A DNA stretch of 64,000 nt from Avena insularis (GCA_023614405.1 CM042693.1:159480731-159544730); one strand, 5' to 3'. Shown: positions 11,901-22,566, counted from the stretch's first letter. Program-made: numbers and translations. The notes: a model not told the origin generated them from the letters alone.

Positions 11901-11911
11901 AAGTGGGAGAC
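11901..11911 (+). promoter_or_regulatory. Polypurine tract of the Copia element
   Basis: AAGTGGGAGAC directly precedes the 3' LTR start TGTTGGAG. This is the standard plus-strand primer of Angela-type elements. Confidence 0.75.
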
Positions 11912-13735
11912 TGTTGGAGATATGCCCAAGAGGCAATAATAAATAGGTTATTATCATATCTTCACGCTTATGATAAATGTTTACAAACCATGCTATAATT
12001 GTATTAACCGGAAACATTAATACTTGTGTGATTTGTAAAAATAAAAGAGTCCCTAGTAAATCCTCTTATTAAACTAGCTTGTTGGTTAATATATGATCAT
12101 GGTTTCCTGATCATGAACATTGAGATGTTATTAACAACAAGATCATATCATTAGGAGAATGGTGTTATGGACATACTCCTATAGTTAAGCATAGCATAAA
12201 TATCAAGTCATTTAATATAGTTCAGTTGCTATAAAATTTCAGATACATAGTAACCTAAATCCTTTGACCATGAGATCATGCTAATCACCATCACCGGATG
12301 GATGCTTTGATGACATCAAACACCACACCGTAAATGGGTGGCTATAAAGGTGGCATTGAGTGTTCAGAAAGTATGTGTTGAGGCACATGGATCAAGAGTG
12401 GGATTTGTCCATCCATATAACGGATAGATATACTCTAGGACCTCTCGGTGGAATGTCCTCCAATTATCTTGCAAGCATGTGACTGGCTCACAAGGGATCA
12501 CATATCACAGGAACGAGAAAAGAGTACTTATCGGTAACAAGGTTGAACTAGCTATGCAGAGATACCTATGATCAAACCTCGGATAAGTAAACTATCGCGA
12601 GACAAAGGGAAATTGGTATTGTATGTAAGTGGTTCATTCGATCAGAAAGTAATCGTAGAAATATGTGGGAGACATATGAATTTCTAGATTCCTCTATTGG
12701 TTATTGATCGTAGAAGTGTCTCGGTCATGTCCGCGTAATTCACGAACCATAGGGAGACACACTTAAGGATTCAATGTTGTTTAGTAGATATGGAATGTAA
12801 GTAGGGAGACAAAATGTTGTTCGGAGTCTCGGATGGGATCCAAGATATCATGAGGAGATTTGGAATGGTTCGGAGAATAAGATTCATATAAGGAAAGTCC
12901 AATTCCGGAGTTCGGGAATGATTCCGATGATTTTTCATCGAAGAGGTTCTAGAAGGGTCTAGAAGGTTCACCGGACCGGAAGTGGACGGGAACATGAATG
13001 TTTCATGGATAAGTGGAATGATTGGATCATGTACTAGGTCACTTGGTTGGGCATTAGCAAGAAAGAAATCAAGCTCCAAATTGAAAGTCAAAAGGCAAGT
13101 TTGAAAAGTCAAACTGGGACAATGTGTCCTGGTGGAGGAAGGAAAGAATCCTTATTTCCCTCCACCACAAGCCAACAAGGAGAAGGAGTTGGGGAAGGAT
13201 CCAAACTCCCCTCTCCCAAGCTGCCCTCGCTCTCATCAATAGAGGGGAGGGGGTGCCCCATGGCCACATAACAACAGCCCCTCTCACCTAGTCGCGCCGC
13301 CGCCCCCCAGCGCCGTCGCCGTCATCACGGCCCTAGCCGCCACTGGACACGCCTCCTCCTCTCCGGTGAAGCCTTGCAGGATTTTCCCTCTACTTCCGAC
13401 ACCACACCGTCGTGCTGCCAGAATCGCAAGGGGAGAACTACAACCTCTGCTGCCTCCTCGAACAAGGGAGATGAAGGTCTTCATCGAGTACCGAACGTGT
13501 GACCGACTGCGGAAGCGCTGCCGGAACGTAGCGCCGAAAGGATCGTCTACGCGATCTTGAGATCGGCAAGTGTACGACTACATCACCCACGAGAATCTTC
13601 TCTCGTTAACCGCTTTGGAATTTTCGAGGGTGAGTATTCTAATCGACTCATTGCTACAATCTAGTAGATAGATCTTGGCTTGTTTGTGTGCATGCGATAG
13701 AATTTTTTTTATTTTCCATGCTACGAACCCCTATA
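11912..13735 (+). repeat. 3' LTR of the Copia element
   Basis: The LTR starts canonically TGTTGGAGATATGCCC and ends CCCCTATA. It aligns along its length with 1483-3382, including the TTGTTCGGAGTCTCGG block and the CT-rich leader, with a gap of about 60 bp in the GCC-rich stretch. Confidence 0.8.
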
Positions 13736-13736
13736 G

Positions 13737-13741
13737 TCTTA
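13737..13741. repeat. Target-site duplication TCTTA, right
   Basis: Exact match of the five bases at 1478-1482, next to the 3' LTR end (the terminal bases read CTATAG here instead of CTACA). It belongs to the exon of the exonuclease-like pseudogene. Confidence 0.75.
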
Positions 13742-13845
13742 GGGTCGGTGGTGTAGACGACACTGAGCTTCTTCCCGCCATGGACTTCTATGTCGAAGTA
13801 CGCGGTCCCTATCAGGCCGTCGTTTCTGACATCCCACCAGTTCAT
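13742..13845 (-). pseudogene. 3'-5' exonuclease-like pseudogene, 5' part of the split exon
   Basis: The minus strand opens with MNWWDVRNDGLIGTAYFDIE and runs to VVYTTDP, the segment that in this plant family lies just upstream of the FxGxD exonuclease motif. If the Copia element and one copy of the TCTTA duplication are removed, the codons join in frame as ...YTTDPK then MVNRTIAQYKNW... This shows the insertion was in an exon. The ATG at 13845 is a possible start, but the true N-terminus may lie further upstream, where no clear coding continues. Confidence 0.6.
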
Positions 13846-13853
13846 GACTAAAG

Positions 13854-14538
13854 GGAAGAGGGAAAGGACATAGAGGAAAAGGATGATGTTGTGGCGATGG
13901 AAATGTATGGGGCCATGGAGGTGGAAAACGATGAGGCCGTGGAGGAGGAAATGAGATGGAGAAGAGCGAAACTACATTTTGCAATATTGCAACCGCCCTT
14001 CCTTGTCTGTGGAATGGTGCACGACCGTTTGTAGTGGGGTGGAAGTGGAGGAAAACGGTGGTTCTACAAGGCGACGCTAGCGCTGCCTAAAATTGGTTCC
14101 GCGCCACTAGCATGCAGTGGAATCAAGGTCTGCCATTCACGATCTAAGTCAAAATTAGTCACGTTCTGACCTTCACTCTCTGACATGTGGGACCCTACAT
14201 TTCGCATACCAGCATAGTTTAAAACACCAGACCAGTCAGTGAACCGGTGAGGCAACTTAGAGGCACTGGCAGAAGGCTGACCGGCTGCAGCCTGCGCCAT
14301 CAATGGCGACGCTACGACACACTGACTGACTAGACGACACGCTCTCCACCGCCACTGCAGGCGCCGCCCGACGCCTGCCCTACTGGCTGGACACTTCAAT
14401 GCCCCTCTTCGGCCTCCGCGCTGGCATCCGATGCCACCCCCTTTTAACCGGCCACCCATGGCCATCTTCTCCCACATAGAACGGAACACCATCCCTCTCC
14501 TCCTTCCCCTTTTCCTTCTCCACTGCTTGCAGCTATCC
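13854..14538. other. Non-coding stretch between pseudogenes
   Basis: GC-moderate sequence between the exonuclease-like fragment and the B3 ORF. The minus-strand side just upstream of the exonuclease fragment is rich in CCATGG/TTTCC and looks like a leader. The stretch holds copy 1 of a ~105-bp repeat (14080-14186). No supported gene. Confidence 0.4.
14080..14186 (+). repeat. Direct repeat, copy 1 (about 105 bp)
   Basis: It begins GCGCTGCCTAAAATTGGTTC and aligns with 15710-15812 in the same orientation at roughly three bases in four. On the minus strand both code similar peptides ending IPLHASGAEPI / IPLHAGGAEPI. The two copies bracket the B3 ORF. The origin is unknown; remnants of one transposon family or of a duplicated leader are possible. 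Confidence 0.5.
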
Positions 14539-14988
14539 ATGGCTGGTGGCACTGGTTCGAGGGCAGGCCGTGGCAGCTGTGGACGCCAAGGGAGGAGTGA
14601 AGGACACGGCCAACTCACCGCGCCACCACACTCTCCCTCAACGCCGTCATCGGCCGAAGATTTCGATCCAAGCACCCAGTTCGCCATGGCCATCCACCAC
14701 GGCATGCCGCGTGACAGTCTGCTCCTACCCTGCGGGTTCGTGACGCTGATCGGCAACGATCCGCCCCCGCTCGCCATGCCGCGGGCAAACGGCTTCAAGA
14801 AAGGCAGGTACCCAGTCGACTTGTAGTCCGACCACCTCGGCAACGGCTGGGAGTGCTTCGCCCGCTCACACCAAATCAAAGCGGGCAACACCGTCGTCTT
14901 CAAGTACGACAGTGAAGGAAAGTTCGGCGTCAACGTCTTCGACAACACCATGTGCTGCCGCTTCTACCACTCCGACTTCGACGAGTAG
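14539..14988 (+). pseudogene. B3 DNA-binding domain protein with one internal stop
   Basis: From the ATG at 14539 a single frame runs 149 codons to TAG 14986-14988, interrupted only by TAG at 14824-14826 (codon 96). The second half has the hallmark end of a plant B3 domain: GWECFARSHQIKAGNTVVFKYD, then FGVNVFDNTM, matching the W-x2-F-x4-L-x2-GD-x-V-F pattern with a final beta strand. The first half (about residues 50-95) has the DSLLLPCGFV strand seen near the start of B3 domains. B3 proteins bind DNA and regulate transcription in the nucleus. The domain would be nearly the whole protein, as in small REM-like members. GC-rich codon use differs from the surrounding TEs. It may be a recent pseudogene, or the stop could be a sequencing error. 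Confidence 0.6.
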
Positions 14989-15312
14989 GTTAGGCTGTGC
15001 GCGCGCCATGTATGATGTATGAATGTAGGCATTGGTCTTGAAATGAAAATCTTTATTCAAGCCCTAAAACATCGTTACACTCACGCCGCCCGAAAACATC
15101 GTTACAATCTAAGACTACGCGCGGCTGACGGCGCTGGGGGCGGCGGCTACGGCGGGTCAGATACACCATTCGTCATTAAGAGAATTGATGAGCGCTCGTT
15201 GAGTCTGCACCTCCTATTTATCTCGGTCGAGGCGGGCACGCATTGAAGTATTGTCAGGATTGGCCCGCACCGCTTCCCGGAGGTCGCCACCCACCAATCG
15301 GAGCTGCTTCAA
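14989..15312. other. Stretch without recognisable features
   Basis: Downstream flank of the B3 ORF, possibly its 3' UTR. I see no ORF or repeat worth naming. Confidence 0.35.
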
Positions 15313-15576
15313 TCACCGGTATTCCGGCAGAAAGACGCATTTTGCCACCGCCATCATGAAAGGCTCGCCGGTGGTCACGTGACGGCTATAGAAAGGGTGA
15401 ACCGACGGTGTGCCCATCCTATAAATCCATGGGCGCCCCAGAACCGGAGGAGGCAGAACGTCCGGCAACTCCGGCGGATTCGGCCACCACGACGGCAGCG
15501 GCCGCTCGGGCACCTCTTCTCTGTCGGCATCGGGGTTACCACGGAGCTCTTCATGTAGACACCGGAGGCCAGGCAT
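15313..15576 (-). CDS. Unrecognised small ORF, 87 aa
   Basis: Open frame from ATG at 15576 to a stop at 15313. The product is proline- and tryptophan-rich (WWPNPPELPD, PPPVLGRPWIY) with a hydrophobic end FMMAVAKCVFLPEYR. I do not recognise a domain. The upstream minus-strand sequence is GC-rich, as in many grass gene starts, with a weak TATA-like CATAAAAG about 75 bp before the ATG. It could be a fragment of a host gene or a chance frame. Confidence 0.2.
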   Translation of the reverse strand: MPGLRCLHEELRGNPDADREEVPERPLPSWWPNPPELPDVLPPPVLGRPWIYRMGTPSVHPFYSRHVTTGEPFMMAVAKCVFLPEYR

Positions 15577-15709
15577 GGTGGTTTTTTGTGTTGTGGGTTG
15601 CGCGGGTATGGTCGAAGATAGCTCAGCGACCTCCCACTTTTATGGGCTCACCTGGACGCGGCGGAAAACGCCGAGAACTCGCGAGAAGCAGCGGAAAAGA
15701 AAGGCGGGA

Positions 15710-15812
15710 GCGCTGTATGAAATTGGTTCTGCTCCACCTGCATGGAGTGGAATCGAGGTCCGCCATGCATGATTCAATTCAAATATACTCACGTTTGCTA
15801 CTTTTTCTCGGG
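15710..15812 (+). repeat. Direct repeat, copy 2 (about 105 bp)
   Basis: It begins GCGCTGTATGAAATTGGTTC and aligns with 14080-14186. The best conserved core is GTGGAATCRAGGTCYGCC. Confidence 0.5.
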
Positions 15813-16240
15813 ACATGCATAGTAAAGAAAATAAAAAACCGATCAGCCCTTTTCTTTTTTCCTGCACAGGTCAAGATCGCGCGACTGCTTGACCTATCGA
15901 TTTACCAATCCTCCAAACGATACGCAAAAGATTAGGTCAACAGCCGAACTAGATTAATCAGCATCCAATCTTGAGTTGCGGCCATGATGATGAAGTTGAA
16001 GAAGTTTGCAATATTGTATATGGAGATCACTCGCACTGACGTAGCTGACGAGTTCCATCAGTACTCGTTCCGATCCGGTATAGACAATGATTCAATTCTC
16101 CAAGCGATTATACATGTCAACATTATAGATGAGAGGCGTCAAGTCCAAATAAATAATCAAGTGACCAAAGAATCAATGCGAGAGGGAATAAGGGGATTAA
16201 ATATAAAACATAATAGTATGCAATCGATCTGCATGGGAGC
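15813..16240. other. AT-rich spacer
   Basis: AT-rich sequence between the repeat and the Gypsy leader. It has a plus-strand frame from 15984 with no recognisable domain. No repeat or gene is supported. Confidence 0.3.
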
Positions 16241-16374
16241 ATTCTCAGGATTCTTTCTTCACGACGACATGCGAGTCTGCCAATGAAACGACGGGCGACG
16301 ATCGGACGGCGCGCCATGCGACTTGGCTGATGGTAAGGGATCCCGTCCGGATTATCGTCTCCAAGCACCGCTTG

Positions 16375-16392
16375 CCCCACGGTGGACGCCAA
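16375..16392 (-). promoter_or_regulatory. Primer-binding site (minus)
   Basis: The minus strand reads TTGGCGTCCACCGTGGGG, one base off the usual TTGGCGCCCACCGTGGGG of grass Gypsy elements, next to the LTR end ACGATA (canonically ACGACA). Confidence 0.75.
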
Positions 16393-16393
16393 C

Positions 16394-16851
16394 TATCGTG
16401 GTATTGCATGGCAGATGCTACTGGGGGTAGGTTACGTAGTGGAGGTAAGGCGATGTAGGAGAATCCGGGAACGAGATTGGCACATGATGTACTCAGGTTC
16501 ACGTCCCCTTGGTGGAGGATCGCTACATCCTGCTGTTAATCCAGTATATGATCATAGATTGGTTTATAATGGAGTCGCCGGAGGCGGTAGGAGAGACTAG
16601 ATCTAATATGACGTGGGAGAAGATGCCCCCAACGGGGTCCCCATGGTGTCTTTATATATGTAGCCAGTTAAGGGTTACAAGTGCTAGTGGGATTTGTATA
16701 CAAGTCACCGTCTTGGAACTCCAATCGGCGCCAGTCGCCTGGGTCCAGTATGTGCCAGTCGCCGCATTCGGCGAGTTGACCCGCTCTGGGATTGGCGATC
16801 CAGCTGGCGACTCCGCTTCATGGGTATACCTTGATTTGTATTCCCCCATCA
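16394..16851 (-). repeat. Gypsy LTR (minus orientation)
   Basis: On the minus strand it begins TGATGGGGGAATACA at 16851 and ends CCACGATA before the PBS. It contains CATATATAAA (16651-16660), the likely TATA box. It is a 5' LTR because the PBS follows it. Its family differs from that of the neighbouring 16.9-31.3 kb element. Confidence 0.7.
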
Positions 16852-16948
16852 TCTAAGCATTTGGCACCTAACTCGGGGTATCACGATCCAATACCGATGA
16901 AGTCCGACCCCGCGTTGCCTTCGTGCTTCAACTTTCGGGCCGCAAGTT

Positions 16949-19260
16949 AAAAATCTCCCGTAGACGACCACCTCAACCTGCTGGCCTTCCAGGACGTCGA
17001 GTCCACCCGGGTGAACTGGGAGCAGAAACACTACGGCCCCAAGCCCGAGACGGAGGAGCTGCTACACCGGATGAGGGCACTGGTCACAGCCGGCCTGACT
17101 GGCGTCGACGTGACACTCAGCTGGGCCTCCCGACTGATCAGCAGTGAGCACACGATATGTGCTACTACTCAGGCTGCCAGGACCTGACCCAGATCTCCAG
17201 CCGTGATCCCCCATTCACCAACCTCTACGAGTGGGTCTTGATGATCAGGAAGGAGAAGATCAAGGCCGACTGGTCCTTCGGCCTTGCTCCCTACAACCAC
17301 GAGAACCGCGCTCCCGGGATAAGTTCTCTTGCTGACTCTCCTTGCCTTTCTATTGCTTTTTATCGTCCGACATCACTGCTTGATCTGGCTCGACTTGCTT
17401 TTCTCTCTTTGTAGACCTTCCCCTACATCATCCGGGAGGAGGGAGAGGAGCCCCTCCAGATCTTCACCGTCGACCTCACCGAGCCACGCCCACGCCGATC
17501 CAGCAAGGGTTCGGACGGCGAGGAGGGGTTCTTTCCCAGTCGGACTGACGAGGCGGTGGAGGACATGCACAGCCCTGCGCCAGATGAGGGCGACGGCACC
17601 GTGTCGCCCGAGCCGACGAGGAAGCAAGCCGACAAGGGTAGCTCGAGCTAGGCTGCTTCTCCCGAGGATCCAGCTACAAAACGCAGTCGGGTAGGCGTCC
17701 CTCCACTCCCTGGCCGGGCCGAAGGTGCTCGGAACAGGACCGGCGCTCCAGTGGTGCAGGGGTGAGACCATTTTTTCTTTGTCTTGCCCTTCTTGCTTTC
17801 TTGCCGTTTTGTACTTTATCTTTTTCTCTTTCTTTCCTTAACTTGGCCTTTTTGCCTTCGTAGTTCTCTCCTCTCCTTCGCCACGAGCCCGGCTCGCAAT
17901 GCTCCTGCCTCACCGCCCCGCGACCCTCCTATCCAGCCGGATGTACCATCAACAACTGCTCCCCCTCCCCCACCTGAAATCATGCCCCCGCTAGAGCCGG
18001 AGACCGTGATCCAGTAGGCTCCCGCCGCGCCCCTAAGCGCATCGGGCCAGCTGGCTGCGGCCTCCATCTTGGGTGGGGCTCTTCGGCCCGTGCGGGAAGC
18101 TCTCATACCGGCAGGGATGTGGTAGTGGTGGAGGACGTCGACTTTAATGAGGAGGCGACAGTACAGTGGTGATTGCCGCTCGCGACGCCTCGGCTGCTCT
18201 AGCCAGTCCTTTTTTGACGCCGCTTCCCGTGGAGGCAGGGCCTGCGCTACAATCCCTCGAGGGCAACCTTGAGGCCGGGCTCAAGGAGTGCCGGTAGCTC
18301 CAAGCGACGTTGGCCAATGCCAAACAGGCCGCATCGGAGTAGCTGGCCGCGGCGCGGGGACTGCACGGAGTAAGTTCCCCATATCGCTTTTTTTTGTCTG
18401 ACTTCCGTCTCACTTCTCTTTATCTTGGACTTGCCGCAGTTGTCCTCGTCTGTGCGCAGCGTGAGATTGACCGGCTGACGCGCTCCAACGCGCGTCTTAG
18501 CCGGGCTAACTCCACGCTCCACGTGTATAATAAGGTGTGGCACACCAAGGTCGACCAGCTTGAGGCCGCGGTGATGGAGCGTGATGAAGCCCTCGCCATC
18601 TAGGCCACTGCCTTTGATCTCCTGGATAAGGAGGTCACCCGGCTGAAGGAGGACTCCTTGAGGTCGAGCTGATGAAGATCGGCCACGTCGCCAAGGGTAA
18701 GCCTGGCTGCCTCTTTATTTCAATTTCGTTCGACCGCTTTTGCCGGATTGTCTTTTGGCTTCCGTTCCTGATCAAAAAGCTTCTATCCGCAAGTAGATGC
18801 CCTCGCCTATGACCGGGTGCAGCAGGTCATGCCGGGCGAGAAGGCCTATGCCCGGGATCTTGTGGCACAGCTCGAGGACGACTCTGCCAACCTACGCAAG
18901 GCCGGCGCTGCCATCCACGACCTCGTCTGGCCGGGTGAGCTCCTGCCGGAGACCATGGGGGCCCTTGCTATCAAGCTCGGTGACGCGCCGAACACCATCG
19001 ATGGCTCTGGCACTGATGCTAAGTTGGTACAAGGACGCGCGTGTGGAGAAGATCACGTAGGGCTTCCGAGCCGGCACGGACCTCCCCATCGTGTGTCGGG
19101 CCAATCCGAGTCTTCGCTCTAAAGACAACGACAAGGTGTTGATGGAGACGGAGGCGAGCACTGGGCCGAAAGGCGAGGCGGAGGCGACCTCCCAGTCGGT
19201 TGGGGCCGGCTCAGCTCCTCCTCACGGCTAGGGGCCGACAGCGTGAAGAAGAATGAGTCC
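16949..19260 (+). pseudogene. Antisense ORF (aORF) of the Gypsy, intron-containing
   Basis: Plus-strand coding blocks lie opposite to pol. They are: about 16963-17146 (VNWEQKHYGPKPETEELLHRM); 17157-17320 (YEWVLMIRKEKIKADWSFGL); 17416-17765 (TFPYIIREEGEEPLQIFTVD, then an acidic Ser/Pro tail); 17865-18367; 18441-18695 (coiled coil REIDRLTRSNARLSRANS); and 18795-19122 (YDRVQQVMPGEKAYARDL). The intervals look like introns: a pyrimidine tract and TAG or CAG acceptors precede 17416, 17865 and 18441, and donors such as GTAAGT (18368) and GTAAGC (18696) occur. The first donor appears mutated to GATAAG. Frame changes and TAGs make it non-functional. Such aORFs belong to the putative-gypsy-type-transposon families; their function is unknown. 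Confidence 0.6.
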
Positions 19261-19475
19261 CCGGGATGCCGAGCGTAATTGTACATAATTTTTGGTCTTG
19301 TGGACTTATGCCTCAAAACCTTGGATCTGCGGGGGCTTCATCCCCCTCCATTGAATTATTATCTGGTTGTCTTTTGCCTTCGTGCATATGCTTTTTTCCT
19401 GGTTTATCTGATTAGTTTCTTCCATCTGGTCCTTCCAGCCGGCTTCATCTTGCTTTTTACTTGAGTAGCTTTCTG

Positions 19476-19478
19476 GCT
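19476..19478. repeat. TSD GCT, left of the CACTA element
   Basis: GCT directly precedes CACTACAAGG and recurs at 23362-23364. Three base pairs is the CACTA (En/Spm) duplication length. Confidence 0.8.
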
Positions 19479-19789
19479 CACTACAAGGAATGTGTCAAAC
19501 TATGACGTTTTGGTAGTGACCCTGAATGAAATCGTCATAAATTTATGACGATTCTACACTAGATGGTCGTAAGCTATTTGGGAGGGCCAAATCCTTATTA
19601 AACTATGACGATTTCGTGAAAAACATCGTAATTTCTATGGACAAAATCGTCATAATTTCTAGACAGGTTGAGATATTAGAGAGGGTCAATATCAGCCGTA
19701 GGATGTAAACATAATAAACGGATAGGATGGTGAAGTGTGGAAACTTGTTGTGGATCGGTGAGCTGGCATCCAGCACGGCGGATATTTGT

Positions 19790-20503
19790 GTGCATCGCGC
19801 ACGCACCACCAAATCCCCCGCCCCCAGGACCCCTCATCCTCTAACCCTAATCTCTCCCCAGCCGCCACACCACTCCCATATCCCTAGCCGCCACACCACA
19901 CCCATCTCCGGTCGCCCCTTCTCCTTCCTTGGCGGCTGCGATTTGCCCCTCCATCCCCTCCATCCTCACCGGATCTCCTCCACCCTCACCGGATCTCCTC
20001 CACCCTCCAACAACTACCATCGGTCGGGCCCGGGAGGGGGGGCTGGGTGGCCATGGAGGGCGACAAGAGGCCTCCCTTGTCCTCAACGTCGGCGACCTCC
20101 GCCTCTCCCTATTTCTCAAGGTACTCCGGCGCGACTCCTCCTCAGTCGTCTTCAAGGCATGGACCCATCTCATCCTCAGCGCCCGCGTGTTCCCCAACAT
20201 CTACATTGGTTTTCTATTGTTCTTCCTTGTTGATTGCCTATTTCTACCTCCTCTTTTCCCCATTTTATACCTCTACTTACTCGTCGGTATCCAGGGAGCT
20301 AGGCCAGAGTAGATGCGAGCAAGGAAGCGATCTTCCACGTCCTGCATCCAGGGAACCTGGTCAGATCCGAGGCCATCGACGGCTCGATCTTCTTCCTCCG
20401 GCATCCAGGGACGGCCACCACTCCACGCTTCTACATCAAGCGGGCTTGTTGTTGTAGCTGCTGCAGGTTCCCCTGCTGGTCGTGCTAAGAACATCAAGTG
20501 AGT
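19790..20503 (+). other. Exon-like block inside the CACTA element
   Basis: CT- and GC-rich sequence with overlapping frames, for example from ATG 20053 (EGDKRPPLSSTSATS). It ends at ATCAA followed by GTGAGT, a good splice donor at 20499. This looks like a captured or element-specific 5' exon with leader; I recognise no protein family. A matching acceptor may be the CAG at 22564-22566, followed by codons for KEEKPKPE and TAG. Confidence 0.35.
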
Positions 20504-22563
20504 ATTGCTTCCTTGTTAGATTAGATCCATATAAGGATCCCTGATGGACATATCTATATGGATTCTTCACAAATTCAGTTTATATGAGTGTGTATTGTAG
20601 GTTAATTTGTCCAACGATTTAGTTAACTAATTAAATCATGCACAGAAGGTTATCCTACCGTATAGATGTACCTTCAGTTTTTATACCTTGTCAGTGAAAA
20701 GTATGTAGGGGGCGGCATTATGATGGAGTTGTTTTTGCGTTGCTTCATATATGGAAGAAGAAAGATCAATAAGATGGTCCGCTGAAATAATAAATTATTT
20801 TGCTGCTATTATGTAGACTGAGAGTTAATGTTTTTTCCATATACTTCTGTGATTCTATCTGGTGTGCACATATAGTTTAGGTCAGATGAAGGTAATATGT
20901 GCTCAGAATGTTGCAAATCTGTCCAGCTTCACTCAAATAACTAGATGATCTCCTTAGTACTTAAATGGCAACTGGGCATGCTTGTCGAATTGGAGGTGGA
21001 CGCTCTCTACCATGCTATTGTGATGCATTTTTTCACTTTGGAGAGTTTGGCTTGTGAGTGTATTAGTGGAATGAATGCTTATTAATTTTGTTTTAGAGAT
21101 TCACTACAGAAAAACTGAATGATAAAGTAAAAGACTTGGTTAACCGATGAGATTTTGCATGTTGTTCAGTCAACAGAGCTTTTAATTATTATTATTCTGT
21201 GAGTTTTGATGCTATATTGTTGGGTCTACATTGCTTCAGTAATAGAGCACATATGCAATTAGTTAAGCGCCTATCCTATTCTCTACTATGTGACATCCTA
21301 TATAATTTGTACACTGTATGATGCTATACTAAAATCCTTTCTCATTTGCAAATCTACCATGTCCACTATGCTGTACAACGACGAGATAGGGACGGGGATA
21401 GGGGACTTTGATTACACAAGGACAAGGCAGAAATGGAAGTCCCTGAGGGGGCAGACCTATTGCCATTCCTATCCATGGCACCGGCTTCTTGATCTCTCTG
21501 GATTAGATAAGTCTTTAGTCTATCCTGTTATCTTTATTACTTGTTTGATTTGCTTGCTGCGCCACTGTTTCTTCTTCATGATACATGCAAACCATGTTTT
21601 AATTGACTTGGAGGTCCTCTATATTCTCTCTTGTAGGAAATTCATGACATACTTGTTTTAGTTTCTCATCCCTATGTATTTAACCAGTGTTTACTGTTTA
21701 TGAGACTTTGGAGTCTCTGTTACATTCCATTTGGAGTCTCTGTTGCATCCCATTGACTGGGGTGTTCTTGATGTAAAATCCCATTGATTGGGGTGTTCTT
21801 GATGTAAAATCTAGTAGGAGAGTAATGTTTTCTTTTGAGCACCTCGATTGCATAATTCTTGTTTGTTTGTACCAGTGACTGTTATTTTCACACAAGTACT
21901 TGTGTAGATAAAACTTATATGTTGTGATTATTGTTTATAGCACACTCTTATACTGTTAACTTGTATTCATGCTGGTTGTTTTCGGAGACCTGATGGAGTG
22001 CTGCAACTGCAGGAACACTATCTTCTACAAATTAGATAAGTGTTCGATCTATCCCACTCTACTCTTTGTTACTTGGTTGATGGTTAATGATGCCATGCGT
22101 TATTTTGAGTAAAGTCCCTATTTGATAAGGAACCTATTGTCTGATTAGCTTTGTACTAGGATCTGGCTGAGTCTATGATGTTAATTTGGTTACTGTTGTA
22201 CGTTTTTGTTCCGAGTCATGGTGTAAGTGGTAAGTGATAATTATCTGTATAGGAAAACCATGCACTCTAGTTTTTAATAAATGCTAGGCATTGCTCATGA
22301 TACTACCAGCCAGCTTTCTTTCTCAATGCAACTAGTTCCTTTATGTTTTTCATATGAGGTGCAAGTATGCATTGGTTGTGTTTCAAATATAAGTTACCTG
22401 ATCTGTTGTACATGTTATCAACTTGCCTAGTTCTTGCTAGTAATATTGTTTTGTTAGCTTTTTCTGTTATCAAAGATGTGGTAGATCATCTATTCATATA
22501 CAGATGATCGTGTCAGCTAAGTTTTTGTAATCTTTTGATAATGGTACTTTTCTGTTTGAAATG
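20504..22563 (+). other. AT-rich interior of the CACTA element, possible introns
   Basis: About 2 kb of AT-rich, T-rich sequence with no domain. The frame at 21290-21661 (123 aa) contains RQKWKSLRGQTYCH but matches nothing I know. A 23-bp unit CCCATTGAYTGGGGTGTTCTTGATG occurs twice in a row near 21750-21800. T-richness and the flanking splice-like signals suggest intronic sequence of a transcribed unit. Confidence 0.3.
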
Positions 22564-22566
22564 CAG

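Larger units (their letters stand above)
1483..13736 (+). mobile_element. Copia LTR retrotransposon, Angela/BARE-like, decayed
   Basis: The element has two direct LTRs (1483-3382 and 11912-13735), a tRNA-iMet primer site (3384-3395), a polypurine tract (11901-11911) and a 5-bp TSD. The LTR opening TTGGAGATATGCCCAAGAGG and the PBS TGGTATCAGAGC are those of Angela/BARE-type Copia elements of Pooideae. The internal region is full of stops, yet RT/RNase H-type peptide remains are visible after 10300. A truncated Gypsy occupies 6539-10287. By eye the first 160 bp of the two LTRs differ at roughly one base in sixteen, so the insertion is old. Confidence 0.85.
16241..16851 (-). mobile_element. Gypsy fragment: 5' LTR, PBS and short leader (minus)
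   Basis: The element reads on the minus strand. An LTR of about 458 bp is followed, leftwards, by its PBS and about 130 bp of leader, after which the element is lost. Its LTR opening TGATGGGGGAATACA and the GGTATACCC near it are related to the LTR at 6539. The left limit is approximate. No coding part or second LTR is present. Confidence 0.65.

Noticed and set aside
15984..16286. 100-codon plus-strand frame in the island before the Gypsy LTR
   Set aside because: AT-rich, no domain, and its end lies in the Gypsy leader. I do not consider it a gene.
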